Assembly (NCBI GenBank): GCA_038373885.1
Contig: JAWZYV010012524.1
Location: 62,001 to 126,000 of the forward strand
Reading direction: 5' to 3'
Origin: Cheiracanthium punctorium
Taxonomy: Eukaryota; Arthropoda; Arachnida; Araneae; Cheiracanthiidae
Length of the DNA: 64,000 nt
How positions within the stretch are numbered: position 1 is the stretch's first letter; each line of letters starts with the position of its first letter. Shown here piece by piece: positions 25,201 through 38,300 of this stretch. The notes beneath the pieces were generated by a model. The model saw nothing but the letters and a program-made list of their open reading frames with translations. It made no database searches and was not told the origin of the DNA. The position numbers were made by a program, and so were the translations under genes.

Positions 25201-28200
25201 AAAAGAAAAAGCTAAGATCTGCCCTCTTTCATGATCAGTTAACTTTTTACATTTTGCCATCTTCACAAAGAGCTCCAAAACTTCGAAGAAATTTATAACA
25301 AATTTGCAAATTGAAAACTTGTCACAATCTAAGCAATTTCAGTAATATTTAAGCCACCATGTATTTATTTATTTTTTAAAAATTACTGGTGGCCTTAAAG
25401 TTTTTACACAAACTGAATATACCAGTTTTGTATATGCTTGATAATTATATAATTTATAAATTCTGTTTGTTGCATTATTTCTTAACAATGAGCTTTAATA
25501 ATTAATAATATTTGAATCACTTTTATTTCATTTTTCCATTTTCTCAAAAATGTTTACTGGCACTCTGACAAGTTTATAAACATACAATACATATCTTAAT
25601 AAATGTAACAAGTTTTTACTTTGACTGTACGTAAACATGCAATACATATCTTAATAAATATAATACAGAACCCATGTAATTACTGGTTGATTTATAAAAT
25701 AATTTTTTTATTTTGCTCATGTTCTCTTTGGGTTCGATTTATACTTTTGTTCTAAGGAGGAAAAAACTTTGAAGATATGTCAAATTACATTTTCATTGGA
25801 ACATGTGTCAAATTAAACTGTTTTGTGTTTTCTAAACACAAAAACCTATTTCTAAATAATTAGATTTTAAAATTTTTACTTTGTGTGTGTGTGTTTATTA
25901 ATATTAATTTTAAATAAAGCTTCTTATTTTATTTAGGAAGAGATTCAAAAAACCAATACTATGATTGAAAACATTGCTGCTGATGAAGCAAATTTAGAAG
26001 CAAAAATTGAAAAGAGAAAAATGGATTTAGAGAGAAATCAAAAGCGATTACAAACCTTGAAATCAGTGCGGTTAGTTGTATAATATTTGGTATAAATACT
26101 TGTGATATTGCTGTAACATTATGCATGAAACATCTGTCCTAAAAATGAATTGCCACTTTGTCATTCCATGTCTGCTAGGGATCGACCAGTACCAAATTTT
26201 AACCAGTACATATACTAATATTTTATCTATAAATTCACTTTTAAATATACAGTAAAACTCGCTTAAGACGCTCCCGCTTAAGACGCTTTCCCGCTTAAAA
26301 CGCTTTTTCCCTTCAGTCCCTGGACATTTCCTATACTAATCAATGCAAAATCCACCTGATAAGACTCTTTTGTTCTGCTTTGTGTCGTCGGTTAAGACGC
26401 TGTTCTCATATTTCTGATGAAGTTTTTTTTTTTTTTTAACCCTTTTTGAAAAGTATTGCAGTCCCCTCGAGGTGCGATTGGAAAAAGTAAGTCTCCACGA
26501 TGTTTTAAAAATGTTCGTACATTCCCATGTGATTACCTTTCCCAAAGATGAGCCTGGATGAGAAGTGAACTTTTCACAAACTTTATTCAATATTTGGACA
26601 CATTTTTTGGTAAGCAAAAGAGAAAAATCATCCTCATCATTGACAACTGTCCGGCGCACCCGAAAGACATTCCTGTCACCAACATAAAACTTGTCTTTTT
26701 GTCACCACATGTAACATCTAAGTTGCAACCATTAGACAAAAGCATTATTAAAGTTGTAAAACAAAAATACCGAAAAAAATTAGTACAGCGATACTTGAGA
26801 GATATGGAGAAAAATAGATGCTTTTTTCCCCAGCACATCAGAAATGGGAAGTTCGGTGCATATTATATTTCTCATTTGTACAATATTATCTATGCAGTAT
26901 AATAAGTATCTTATGTAATTTCTAAATGAAGAGCAATACATACAGTAGAAGACCCAAAATCCGCAAGGCTCTAAAATCCGCACTGTCTATTCAATGTAAA
27001 CAATGAAATCTGCCCTGCCAGCTGCAATTTCAGAAAACTACACTATAACCACAAAGTAAAACTAAATAAGCTATTCCCACTTGAAAAAAATATTTTAAGA
27101 GTTTGTGAGCTCTTGTGGTAGCATTGATATCCTTCAAATGACTGACAGTGACATAATTAACACTCAATTATGGTCAGATGGCACAGACTGTGACACAGGA
27201 ACAAGTGAGGATGATAGAAAGGTTGATAAAATAACATTTAATGAAGGTTAGGCTCAGAGAAAGAAATATCTCAGATTTGTAGAGCAACAAAGCTGTGTTA
27301 CAAAACAGGAAATAATGAAAAAAAAAAAAAAAAAAACTATAATTAGAACATCCCAAAGTCGTAAACTACTATTGAATATACATGGTTAAGTAAGTTGTAC
27401 TATAATCTCATAATTTTGTATATTGTATTATCCCTCTGTATTTTCATATCATGATTCTGATTATAAGTATCATGATTTGTTTCTCTTGATCTTTATTGTT
27501 TCTTTTTTTCTGGGTATGTTGAGGGAAATAGAATAAATTTCCTATGATGACCCAAAATCTGCAAAATTCTAAAATCTGCACAAGGTCTGGAACCAAGCTG
27601 TGCGGATTTTGGGTCTTCTACTGTACATACTTTTTCTAAGCACTTAGATTTTGTTCTTTCCCAATTCACCTTAAGACGCTTTCCCTTTTAAAACGCTCTT
27701 TCAAGTTGGTTCGTTGAAGAGCGTCTTAAGCGAGTTTTACTGTAGTTGATATGAGGGAGTTGTCGGAGGTGGATTAAGAGAACATCCTCTCGGCCGTTTA
27801 CGTGACGTATAGTGAAATTAATATATCCATGAAGTAAGCTGAGGACTTTGAAAAGAGGAAGAGGACTCGAATTCAGAAAAGCTACGTTTATTGAAGGAAA
27901 CAGCAAAAACAGTCTTGACGTAAGCAACTCATAGCATTGTTTCATAAAATAACACCAGGAATATATCTAATTGTTCCGGCCACACGGTATGCCGGAGTTC
28001 CATAAAAAAACGAACACAACCTCCTCTGACAGAGAGCAATCGAGAAGTCTTACTAAAATCTTCCTACAAAACTGCCAGCTCTCTACAGGTTGGCGAGTAA
28101 AATATGAGCACTCATAAGCCACTGCCCCACGTGACAACCACCGTCCGGTAGGCGTAAACAATATAAAAATTTGAAACAAACGGATTAAATGATTGACGTC

Positions 28201-31200
28201 AAGACAGAAGTGCCAGAATTTGGCGAATGCGAATACATAAGGCTACAACCTCGTGAGAAAAGTGAAGGGGGTGACCGGGAGGCACCAAGAACTTACACAG
28301 CATATGCTAAAGCGAAATTAATTTAGAAGGGAAACCCCGAAAAATCCCAGACATAGTGTCGCGAAAGAAAGAATATGTTATCGAGCCGAGAAACAGAGTG
28401 GAGAGAGGTTAAAACTGAATTTTGATTTAGAAAGACGAAACACAGGAACATTATTTTAAGACGAGAAAAATATGTGAACTTCGTCACAGTTGATACTGAT
28501 GCTTTAAAGGTGTTTAATCTGCGGATACTGATACTTAACATCTTTTATTGGCATTAAAGCTACAGCTCTGTTTATTCTGGGTAACTTTTGCAACAAGAGT
28601 GTCCTTCTACTTCTTATATTTTTTTTGAAAAAATTATACTATTTGTGTCTTTTAAGTTTTTACTTTTCGCTGAAACAACCATTTTTTCTAGTTTGTTTTT
28701 TACTTTGAAACGCAGATCTCTAACCGTTTTGTTTGTAACTGCTTCGGAATTTTCGATAATTTTTTGGATTTTCCCTAAAGTTGCTTGTGTTGCATGTTTA
28801 GCTTGCTCGCCACATTACAAAAATCGGGAAATTCCTCGTTAGGGATGGAATTAGCATCTGAAAGGGACAAAAATTCATTTGTAGGACAGCTTCAACACCA
28901 GATTGTCCAAGGGATTCCCCATCTTAAAGTGTGGGGAGAATACAAAAGAGATAACAGATTTAATTCCAGTTATTCCTGGGACTTATATTTGACCATAAAC
29001 CTGACCATGAGTTTTTCCGCTCAAAATTACGGCATGGAGTGAGTAGAATTTCCCGAAAAATGAGATGGGCGATCTCACTCGGTGACCATTTGGAGGGGGT
29101 CGGGTGGTCGCTGATAGAGGTTATTTTAACATTAAGTCTATGAGCCAAAAAATCCGTGCCAAGAAAGATTGGCTGTCTAGAAGGGTGGCTGCTCAGAGAG
29201 GTTTCACTGTATTTTAAACATAGGATATTTGAATGATATACTACCACTATAAAATAAAAACTTTGTGTAAAAAACATACATAAAATTATACCTAACTGTG
29301 CGTTTTTCGCACAGAGTTTTTATTTATTTTAACATCAGTATTTTTTCTATTCTACCACTATGCCAAAAATCATGAAATCCATTTCCCTAAAGTCGTGCTT
29401 CCTCCTTGTCAATTTCTCAAACAAGCTTGGTCCTCCTTTTATCAATTTAGTCAAAGGATAAAAGGTTGACTGAACCTTGGCCTACCTGAGGATTGAACAT
29501 TAGACCTGTGTAGAGTGTAAAACATAATCGCTAAAATGTAGTCAAATTAATAAATTTTGCAAACATATTCAAAAATAGTTTTTTTTTTTTTTTTTTGGGG
29601 GGGGGAGGGTTAAGGTTCTAGTTTTTTTGGACACCCTCTTCTTGTCAGTACCGTACCACTAATTCCACATATTAAAAGTTTAAGAACTCTTGCTATAATG
29701 CATTAGTAATAGATTATTTTTGCATTAATATGAGAAAGAATAATTCTAAACCTATTCCTTTAATTCATTAAAAAAAAAAAAAAAGTCTATCTGCAAAAGT
29801 AAATAAAATACTTGCTTCTTCACATATAGCCTTTGCCAAATATCAATCAATCTGTAATGGTGATTCAATATTATATAAACTAAAAGTGCTTATTGAATAT
29901 TACTAGAGTATATTCCATAATGTTTTCTTTTATGAATAAAAATTCACTTAATTCCCTTTTCAATTTTCTCTGTGTACACTATGCATTGTATTCTATCACA
30001 ATAATTCTATGCACAGCACATTTTTGATGACATTAATTTGGTTAATTATTGTGCAAGTTTTGTTAATACTACATAATTTGTATTTAAATAGCAGTTGCTG
30101 TTGTAAATTTTAGATTTTAATCTTATTGCTTTAAATAGTTACTTAATATTTTTAGGCCAACTATTTTATAAAATCAATATACTGTATTTTCTACTGTAAC
30201 AAATGACCTATGTATGCTTTTTGTAATAAACTGCATATTGATATCTATTAATTTTAATAGTTTCTTTAGCTCAATGAAGTTTACTTTTTTTTAGAATTTG
30301 AGTTATAAATCTTATTTTAAACTTTTCTAGACCAGCATTTATGGATGAATATGAACGTCTAGAACTTGAATTAGAAGAATTGTATAAAAAATATGTTATG
30401 AAGTACTCTTGGCTTGCTTATTTAGAACAACAGTTAGAAGAACTAGAAAGAATTGAACAAGAATTGACATTGGTAAAGTAGAATTTATGGGTTACTTTCT
30501 AATTAATTTTATTTTCATGTTTAAAATATAAAAATCATAATATATCCAGTACTTGATTGCTGTACTTTGCTCACAGAAAAATGTTTATTTGTGTAATCAT
30601 TTAACAAGAGTAATTATTTGGATTTGTTTTCAAGCATTAAGATATAACAGTAAATAAAATACTTCTTGCAGTTAGATATACACACATTGATCTATTTTCA
30701 ACTGTATTACTCAGAAAACTACAAGGTTTTACTCTGATATGCATTATGTTTCAAAACTAATACTTTGAAGGGTGATAGTATGTGCAAAAACAAATAATTT
30801 TTCATAAAAAAAAAAAAAAAAAACCACATATTCAAAAGTTAAAGATTTTAATCTATTAACAGACTAGTTCATTCCCAATCTCTTCTACATTTCAAAATAT
30901 AGTGGTAACCAATTATGTCATATGACTAGAAAGATATGCTTTACACCCAGATTTTACAGCGATATAGCTATGCAGTTAAGGTTCAATATCCACCAGTACT
31001 AAATATTCAAGAGACTTGCAATTTAACCAATTCTATTAAATTTCAAAGTGATTCTACTGTTAGAAAAAGAGAACTTTTGGGACATGTTTCTAAGTTTGAA
31101 AAAATTATAACTCTTTGTAAATTTTAAATATTTTTAAAAATGAGAGAATATAAAACTAAAACTACTTTAAACCTTTTACTGAAAACTTTATGCAGTGAAC

Positions 31201-32354
31201 ATTTTTATACAGTTCTCTATAAGCTATAATGGTTTTTTCATTATAGATTTTTTTTTTACCTTATATGTTTTAATTCTAGTTTTTCCTTTTATATAACTAT
31301 AAAATTTTAATAGTTTTTATTTGTATGATTAGAAAGTAATAAAAATAATTATTATGTATACACCAGCAACGAGAAGAAATAACCAAACGAATGGTTGAAA
31401 AGCTTCGCCAAGAAGATTTATTGAGGGGTGAGGAAAGTGGAAATTTAGAAGATTTTCTCATTGTTAATGTTGAAAATGATTCTGTAATGAATACTACTAG
31501 AGAGAAACCACGCCGTCCACAACCTGCTCGTAAGTGATCAAAGTTTTATCAAAATAAATAATTAAGTCCGTATTATTGATCTTTTAACTTAATATGAATA
31601 TTTTATAGCAATTAACATTATTTCTATCTTTAATTTTGTTACAAAGATTTGAAAATATTAATTTTCAAATAATTATTGGTCTAAATAGAAGCTAGTCATT
31701 CTGGGAGGAGAAAAAAATGTCCTGAATAAAATGCTTTTCTTTATGCTAAAGATTAATTTTTTTAAATTGAAACTATTTATACTGAAGTACAGATGAATAA
31801 TTTTAGAAGCTGCTAATTTGTTTAAGAATATTTTTTAATAGAAATTACATTTCAGTTGTCACAGAAATGAAAAAGTCCATTAAGTTCTGAGTTTGAATTT
31901 CCAGTTGTAAAAGCCCCTTCACTGTTGTAACCCAAGCATTTGCTTTTACATAGATAAAAAAGTTTAGGTGTCAGACTGTCTGTTCACTATAGGCATTAGA
32001 TCATTAATTGTAACTGGACCTAATTTGGCTCACTGACTAAATGGCAAAGACTGGTCATCTTTAAAAGACTAGAAAAAAGACAGTTATTGCTGAAAAGAAT
32101 TCAGTATGACCATTTATGGTCTCGCAAGCTGTTTTCATCCGATAATCATATTTATCATTGCAAATTCAAGAGAATGCTTTTCAAATTTTTCTGTTTCAGC
32201 ATCGAAATTTTTTCTCTTAAAATATTTAGATTGCCAATCAAGTTCTAATTTTTAACATATGAAATTTTTCTAACAGGGATGATTATTTTGTCATATAGCT
32301 TTAAAGCTTCATTATCTCACAGAACGAAGGTTCCTTTCTGCCACATCCCCCACT

Positions 32355-32385
<31 letters not shown>

Positions 32386-35300
32386 CATTTGATGAATAAT
32401 AGTATTTAATTTTTTTAATAAGATACATTTACATTTTTCTCCAATCAATGGCATTCTTTATTCTGGACTTTTACTCGGAAACCTAACAACTTGCCAAACA
32501 GGATTTCTTATTCTCTGCTCCTGTTTGTTGAAATTGTTTGCTAGGATATGGAATATGAGATTGAAGGCAAATTCAATGATAACGTAAAAATAAGATTTAT
32601 GGCTGTACAAAGAACAGGATTAGCTGACTGGACTAACAAACATCAGCAGGCAAGTTTTGGCCTTACAACTAATGCAGCGGTGCAGTGACAGGCTTTACAC
32701 ATACCTGTCAACCTCCTTACGCCAAAAACAGGAAGACTCGGGTTGAAAAAACAGAAGATTTCACAAAAAATCAGAAGATAATTTTTAAATATAAGAAGTA
32801 AAAACAGAAGACTCCCAGTTTACCACCATTTCTCATTATTTTTTTTATATTAGTAATGCATGGAAATTAAAACAAAACTAAATAGTAATAGAAAAGAGCT
32901 TACCTGAATTTTTTATACAAAGAAAGATGGAGTATTTTCACAAAAATAAAAACAATTAAATAGATGGAAATTTGACTCTATTTTTAACCAAAGTAAGTTG
33001 AAAAATAAACAGATTATTTTTTTTTTTTTCTGCTTCTACTAATAGTTCATCAGAAAAATTATTTTCATAACAAAGTGTGTTAGCTTTAGTTTTCAACACA
33101 AATAAATTTTCTAATGATGAATTACTGATTTGTTTACAAATGCTTTGACCTCACTCATAGAACAGCATTGTGCTGTTAGCTGTTGAAATGATTAACTTAA
33201 TAAATGACTTTGAAATGGATTTATTTATTTACCAATTTTTTATAATAGTTTGCAATACAATTTAATATATCAACTAAAAATTAAAAAATAACAGAAGATT
33301 TTATCTTCTGTCAAAACCAGAAGGGTTGGCAGGTATGTTTACAGCTAGTTTATTTGTAAACCTTAAAACTCAGACGTAGTTACTATATCTTATTAAAATA
33401 AAGATGTTTTATTTGATATTGACTTTTTGCTGAATTTTTGTATTTAATGCAGCATCTGGAGTAAGAAGAGAAAGCCAGAGAAGAGTATATGGCTCTATGA
33501 GTGGGGCTGACAAAGATGTAAGCTTTTTAATGAACAAAAAAAAGTTACTCATATTTTTTAAAAAGTGATTGCATCAACCTTTCAAGTATATTAGGCAAGT
33601 TGGAGTGTTTAGGCTGATTATTTTATCAACTATGCAAAAAATTCCAGAGCTGGGGGTCGAACCCAGGACTACCGCTTAACGTGCGGGTGCTCTACCACTG
33701 AGCTACTCTGGGACGATTCCCAGATGAAATTTCTCGCTTTAGAACTGTTGGCATTTATCATCTTCCTCCACAAACCACAGAGGGAACAGATGAAACAAGA
33801 GCAGAGTCCTGGGTTCGACCCCCAGCTCTGGAATTTTTTGCATAGTTGGTAAAATAATCAGCCTAAACACTCCAACTTGCCTAATAGAAAGTTACTCTTT
33901 AAAAATAGATTATCATTTGATTGTTATGTCAAATTGAATAGCTGTTTTTAAAAAATGTTATTACTTATTACACTCATTATAAGTTGACAAGTAAATTAAC
34001 TGCATAAATTTAAAAAGTATTAGTTATATAATAATAATCTCAAATGATTCAGGTTTTTGGAAATGAATAGCTGTGTTTGGTTTTGTTATTGCTGGGTTAT
34101 GTGACATTCCAGTTATGCTTGACTTTATAAACGCTCTGATTATTCAAAACCATTAGTTTGTTTACTTGGTTTATATCTAAACAAATTGTTGCCATTTGTA
34201 TTATGGTACTTATAAATTATTTGAGTCACTATTTTTACAACCTGTTTATAAAATTTTATGTTGTGTTAAAGTTTGCTTTTGAAAATTATTTAATTATTAT
34301 ACAGTGGATGGCAAAATTACTAAAGAAAGTCACAAAAAATGATATTTCTTTAGTTCATTTACCAAAAAAAAAAAAAAAAAAAAGAAAGAAAGAAAGAAAG
34401 AAAGAAAAGAAAAATACTGATTGTGTATTGGATAAATGAATTCACTTTTATTCATATACATTCTTTCATTATTTTCAGCTAAAAGATATATAATTAATGT
34501 ACATAATATTGAAAAGCAGAGGGTTGTATTAGTCGGTATATATATTCAGTACTTAGTGACATTCCCTTTATCTTTTATAACAGGGTGTCGACAGATCAGG
34601 GAAATCATGGAAAAATCAGGGTACTTTATCAATCTGGAAAAATCAGGGAATTTTGCAAAAATATTTAAAAATCAGGGAACTTTTGTTTTTGCCTGGTGAA
34701 CTAGATCATTTTTAATTGTCAGTCTGATGCGCGGCTCCATTCTGGATCACACGATACTCAACTGATGCACAGATACGGACATTTTACGAATCCATAACCA
34801 GAATACAGATCATACAAGAACATAGAAATATGCATCCGAGACTCAAGTGATGTAGGCACTATCACTATACGAATCCGAAAAAGTGCATATATTTGGACTC
34901 GTTCTAAGATGCGGATCATACAAGAAACCGGATATGCGAATCATATCAGCATGTGAATCAATTTCGCATGTGAATTGCTTCCTGAATAAAGTCATAGGTA
35001 AAATGAATGGTAAAAGATGATTTAGTCTTCTACTTACTGTGCCCTTGTGTTTTTTAAAGTGATGGGACATTTGAATGATGCCTGCTAAGCTCCCCCGCAA
35101 GACGATTTTTTTTTATAGATAGTGCTCATTTTTAAGCTTTTTTACAATTTTTTAAAATTTGAAACAATACATTGATTGAAATAAAATAAGTTGACTTGGT
35201 GGCCAGCTTATTTTGATCAATCATCCTTACTCTTAAAATTGAACACTACCTTTATAAAACGAGGAAACTTTCTGCTATATATTGTCTTTTAGTGTTTGAC

Positions 35301-38300
35301 TAAATCTTATGTTTGGATTTATGAAACTGAACTACAATTTTATTAATATTAAGCATTTTTGTGGTTTTCTATTATTTATTTCCCTGTATGAAACATTCAC
35401 CTGTTGGTGCATGATACACAATGGTGACATAACATGAAAGATTATAGTATGTATATTAGGTATGCACCGAATATTCGGTTGGTATACTGCGGATACACAC
35501 TATTCAGTTTGGCCGTATACTGAAATATTCGACAACCGAATAGTAAACAAATTTAAGTATTCACCAATTGGTTAACAAATACATATTTTTTATATCATGA
35601 ATGAAAGATATAGTATAGTACCATAGCACTAAACTGATTCAAGTCGTTACTTACTAATATCACATGTGAATAAGCAATAGAAACTCTTAGAAAGTCCTCC
35701 TACCAAGACACCCCCATCCTTGGCAGACAGCCCTAACGTAGCATTCCACAATCACACAAAAAACCAATATTACAATGAAATTAGTTTTAGTGTAAGAGAA
35801 CACTCAGATGTTAAATTTGAATTTTGTTGCTTTTCAATTTTTCTTAATGACACATTACATTAACCTTGCTATTACTAACTGATCTAAATTTAAAACAGTA
35901 ATCAGGAAAAAAAAAAAAACTCATAACTTAAGTGTTCATAAATATGTAAAGTCAATTAACTGGTAATTTTTTAATAAAATATGCAGGTAAAAAATTACCA
36001 GCATTTCACTAATATTTAAAAAAGTTATTATAAAAGGAAACACACTTGGATATTAAATTTTGCAGCATTTTAATTTTTGAATTTTTACACCATGTGAATT
36101 ATTGTTTAAGAAAAAACTAATTAAATTTATCATTGCAATGAAAGTTTAATAACGGTTTAATAAATGTTAACCAAGTATTCGGTATTCAGCCGAATATTCG
36201 GTTAGAATTTTAACAGAATATTAGGTATTCATTATTCGGCAAAATATGGTATTCGGTGCATCCCTAATGTATATAATTAGTTCTAGAAATTTGATAAAGA
36301 TAGTCAGGGAAATCAGGGAACTTTTTTTCTCAATTTCTGTAGCCACCCTGTATAATGGATTCAAAACGCCTAGGCATACTTATCATGCACTTTAGAGTAC
36401 TACTTTCTTTGATTCCTAGTTTGTGATACCAAACATTTATTAATTTTTTAAGGTTGCTTGGTGTCTATTTGTGATCATTTTCTTGACGATTTCTCTTATT
36501 CTTATCTCACAAATTTTTGATAGGGTTCATACCTGTAGGGATGTTAGTATGAATAAAACTGGTATTATATGGTTTGCCATGAATGCTGTAACACTCCTAA
36601 GATAATGACAAGGGCTGAGTCATGTATAAATAGGAATTCATAGTTTAAGAACCATTCCTGCAGTTGGGGTATATGGTAAGTTTGTACAACTTGCCTGTTT
36701 TGGTGTTGTATCATGGTTCCTTGTAAAATGTAATGACGCCCAACCATTTGATCCAGTTCTTTTGGAAAAAGATATACTAGTTTCCTGCACTAACTGAGTC
36801 AAAAGTCCAGCATGCTTTTTCTTATTTTAGACAAACAACCCAATTCATCTCATCTGAATGTGAAGTAATGTCATTTTCTACCATCATTCCCTTTTCTTTT
36901 AGGTGAAACTCGCTAAATAACCCAACTTCAGGAATGGTTCCTTAACAATCAAGTGTTCATTATGCTTGACTCAGGCTATATTATACCAACTAGCCAGGCC
37001 TGACGGCAGTGGTGGCGCCAGACTTTCCCCGACAAGGAGGGGCCAAATAATGAACTTGCAATGTTTTATGTTTCATTACTTGTACAAACATGATTATTTT
37101 TATCGTTTTACATTAAAAAAAGCTTTTACAATGTAACCCACTTTGTTAAAATCTACTGACAGATAGACTATCAAAATATAACTGTTAAAAATCAAACCGT
37201 TGCTATTAGTTGATCTGATTACAGGAACCAAACATTCATTAACACCTTAAGTAAATTACTTTTTACATGATGCGCCCAACAGTTTCAGTACAGAAATTAT
37301 GTTTGGAAAGTCTAGATTTTGAGATTTAGGTTTGAACTATTTTAGACACAAATATTTCTGTACTGTGAATGTTTATATTATGGAAGCGGAAGCTTTTTAA
37401 AAAAAAAAAAAACTTTTTTCCATTATATATAGTGAAGATAAGCAACATAAAATGTTAAAATTCAGCTGGAGTAATCGTCATTTTAAGTATCTAAAAGAGA
37501 TATGCACCGAATGTACAACAAATTAAATAATCATAATTATATCACATTATGAAACAATTACTGTGTTTACTCATGGAATAGTCACCCTCGCATAATACTC
37601 GCACCCCTGTTTTGAAGCAGAAAAAATAACTTTAGAGTTACAATTTTATGTAGTAGATTTTCCCCGCAAAATAGTCGCACCTAGACTTTCACCATGAAAA
37701 TTTTTTCGCGTGAAAAACGTGCGACTATTACGCGAGTAAGCACTGTATTATTTCAGCAAAATATAAATATAAAAATAACGACTATTTTTGATAATTTTTC
37801 TGCAAAATTAGAATATAAACATGATATACTAATTTATCATCTACTTACTGCCAATCAAAAAGTCAATAATAAAAAATGCCGAGGTGTCGTCTTTAAAAAA
37901 AATTCACAAATTGTGCAATCACATCCTCAAAGGATGAACTATTCTGTACCTCGGGAAATTGAATGAAGAAATCACGGGCAGAGCCTACCAGTTTAGACTT
38001 GAAAAAAACTAGAGCCACGCTATCATTCCAATCATTTAATTTTTTTATATCTCTAACCTGAGACAGAAAGAAATAAGAGCAATAGGATCTCCATCATATG
38101 GTTCTAACTGTGGCATAAACGTTCTGTTAACCTTCTGGTCAGAGTCTTGAGAAATTTTGTTGGAACTATCCTTACCAGGCACGATAAATTGTGAAATATC
38201 ACACAATGAAAATTACAAAACTAGAGTGTAATTTTACCAACCAGTAATTTGAAATAATTCTTCAATTATCAGAATAATATAGTAGAATTTTAAACATCAA

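Larger units (their letters stand above)
20784..25417 (-). mobile_element. Tc3-like transposon, split by two later insertions
   Basis: Ends share GTAAAAACTTTAAGG in inverted orientation (20794-20809 and 25390-25406), with TA outside. The minus-strand transposase is in pieces: the N-terminus 25260-24827 ([32 protein letters not shown]), [18 protein letters not shown] near 24840-24785, then [16 protein letters not shown] and [15 protein letters not shown] at 21480-21340, then [16 protein letters not shown] near 21090-21040. Removing the 3.3 kb element (21491-24781) and the LINE tail (21096-21321) brings these back into order. It is dead from frameshifts. Confidence 0.8.
26250..27742. mobile_element. 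Tigger (pogo) transposon, deleted internally
   Basis: Ends CAGTAAAACTCGCTTAAGAC and the inverted GTCTTAAGCGAGTTTTACTG are flanked by TA. CGCTTAAGACGCT motifs repeat at both ends. A plus-strand transposase fragment lies at 26558-26840. The element is split by a second Tigger-type element at 26943. It sits in CLUAP1 intron 7, about 180 bp after exon 7. Confidence 0.85.
34581..36350. mobile_element. CAGGGTG-type DNA transposon, copy 2 (5-bp TSD TATAA)
   Basis: Starts CAGGGTGTCGACAGATCAG and ends TGTAGCCACCCTG, flanked by TATAA on both sides. AAATCAGGGAA motifs repeat near both ends. A hAT element (35457-36266) is inserted in it. Without that, about 960 bp remain, an internally longer version of copy 1 at 1672. 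No transposase is readable. Confidence 0.8.

Noticed and set aside
24826..25278. A 150-codon minus-strand frame that looks like a host gene
   Set aside because: It reads as the N-terminal part of a Tc3-like transposase, matching the element ends around it, with frameshifts.
29012..29218. A complete pogo-type element at the end of intron 7
   Set aside because: Only a right end (GAGGTTTCACTGTA) is visible; no inverted left end was found in the window.
33643..33713. A working tRNA gene
   Set aside because: C at position 33, an acceptor mismatch, a repeated context with element arms, and a half copy in the right arm all point to a tRNA-derived repeat.
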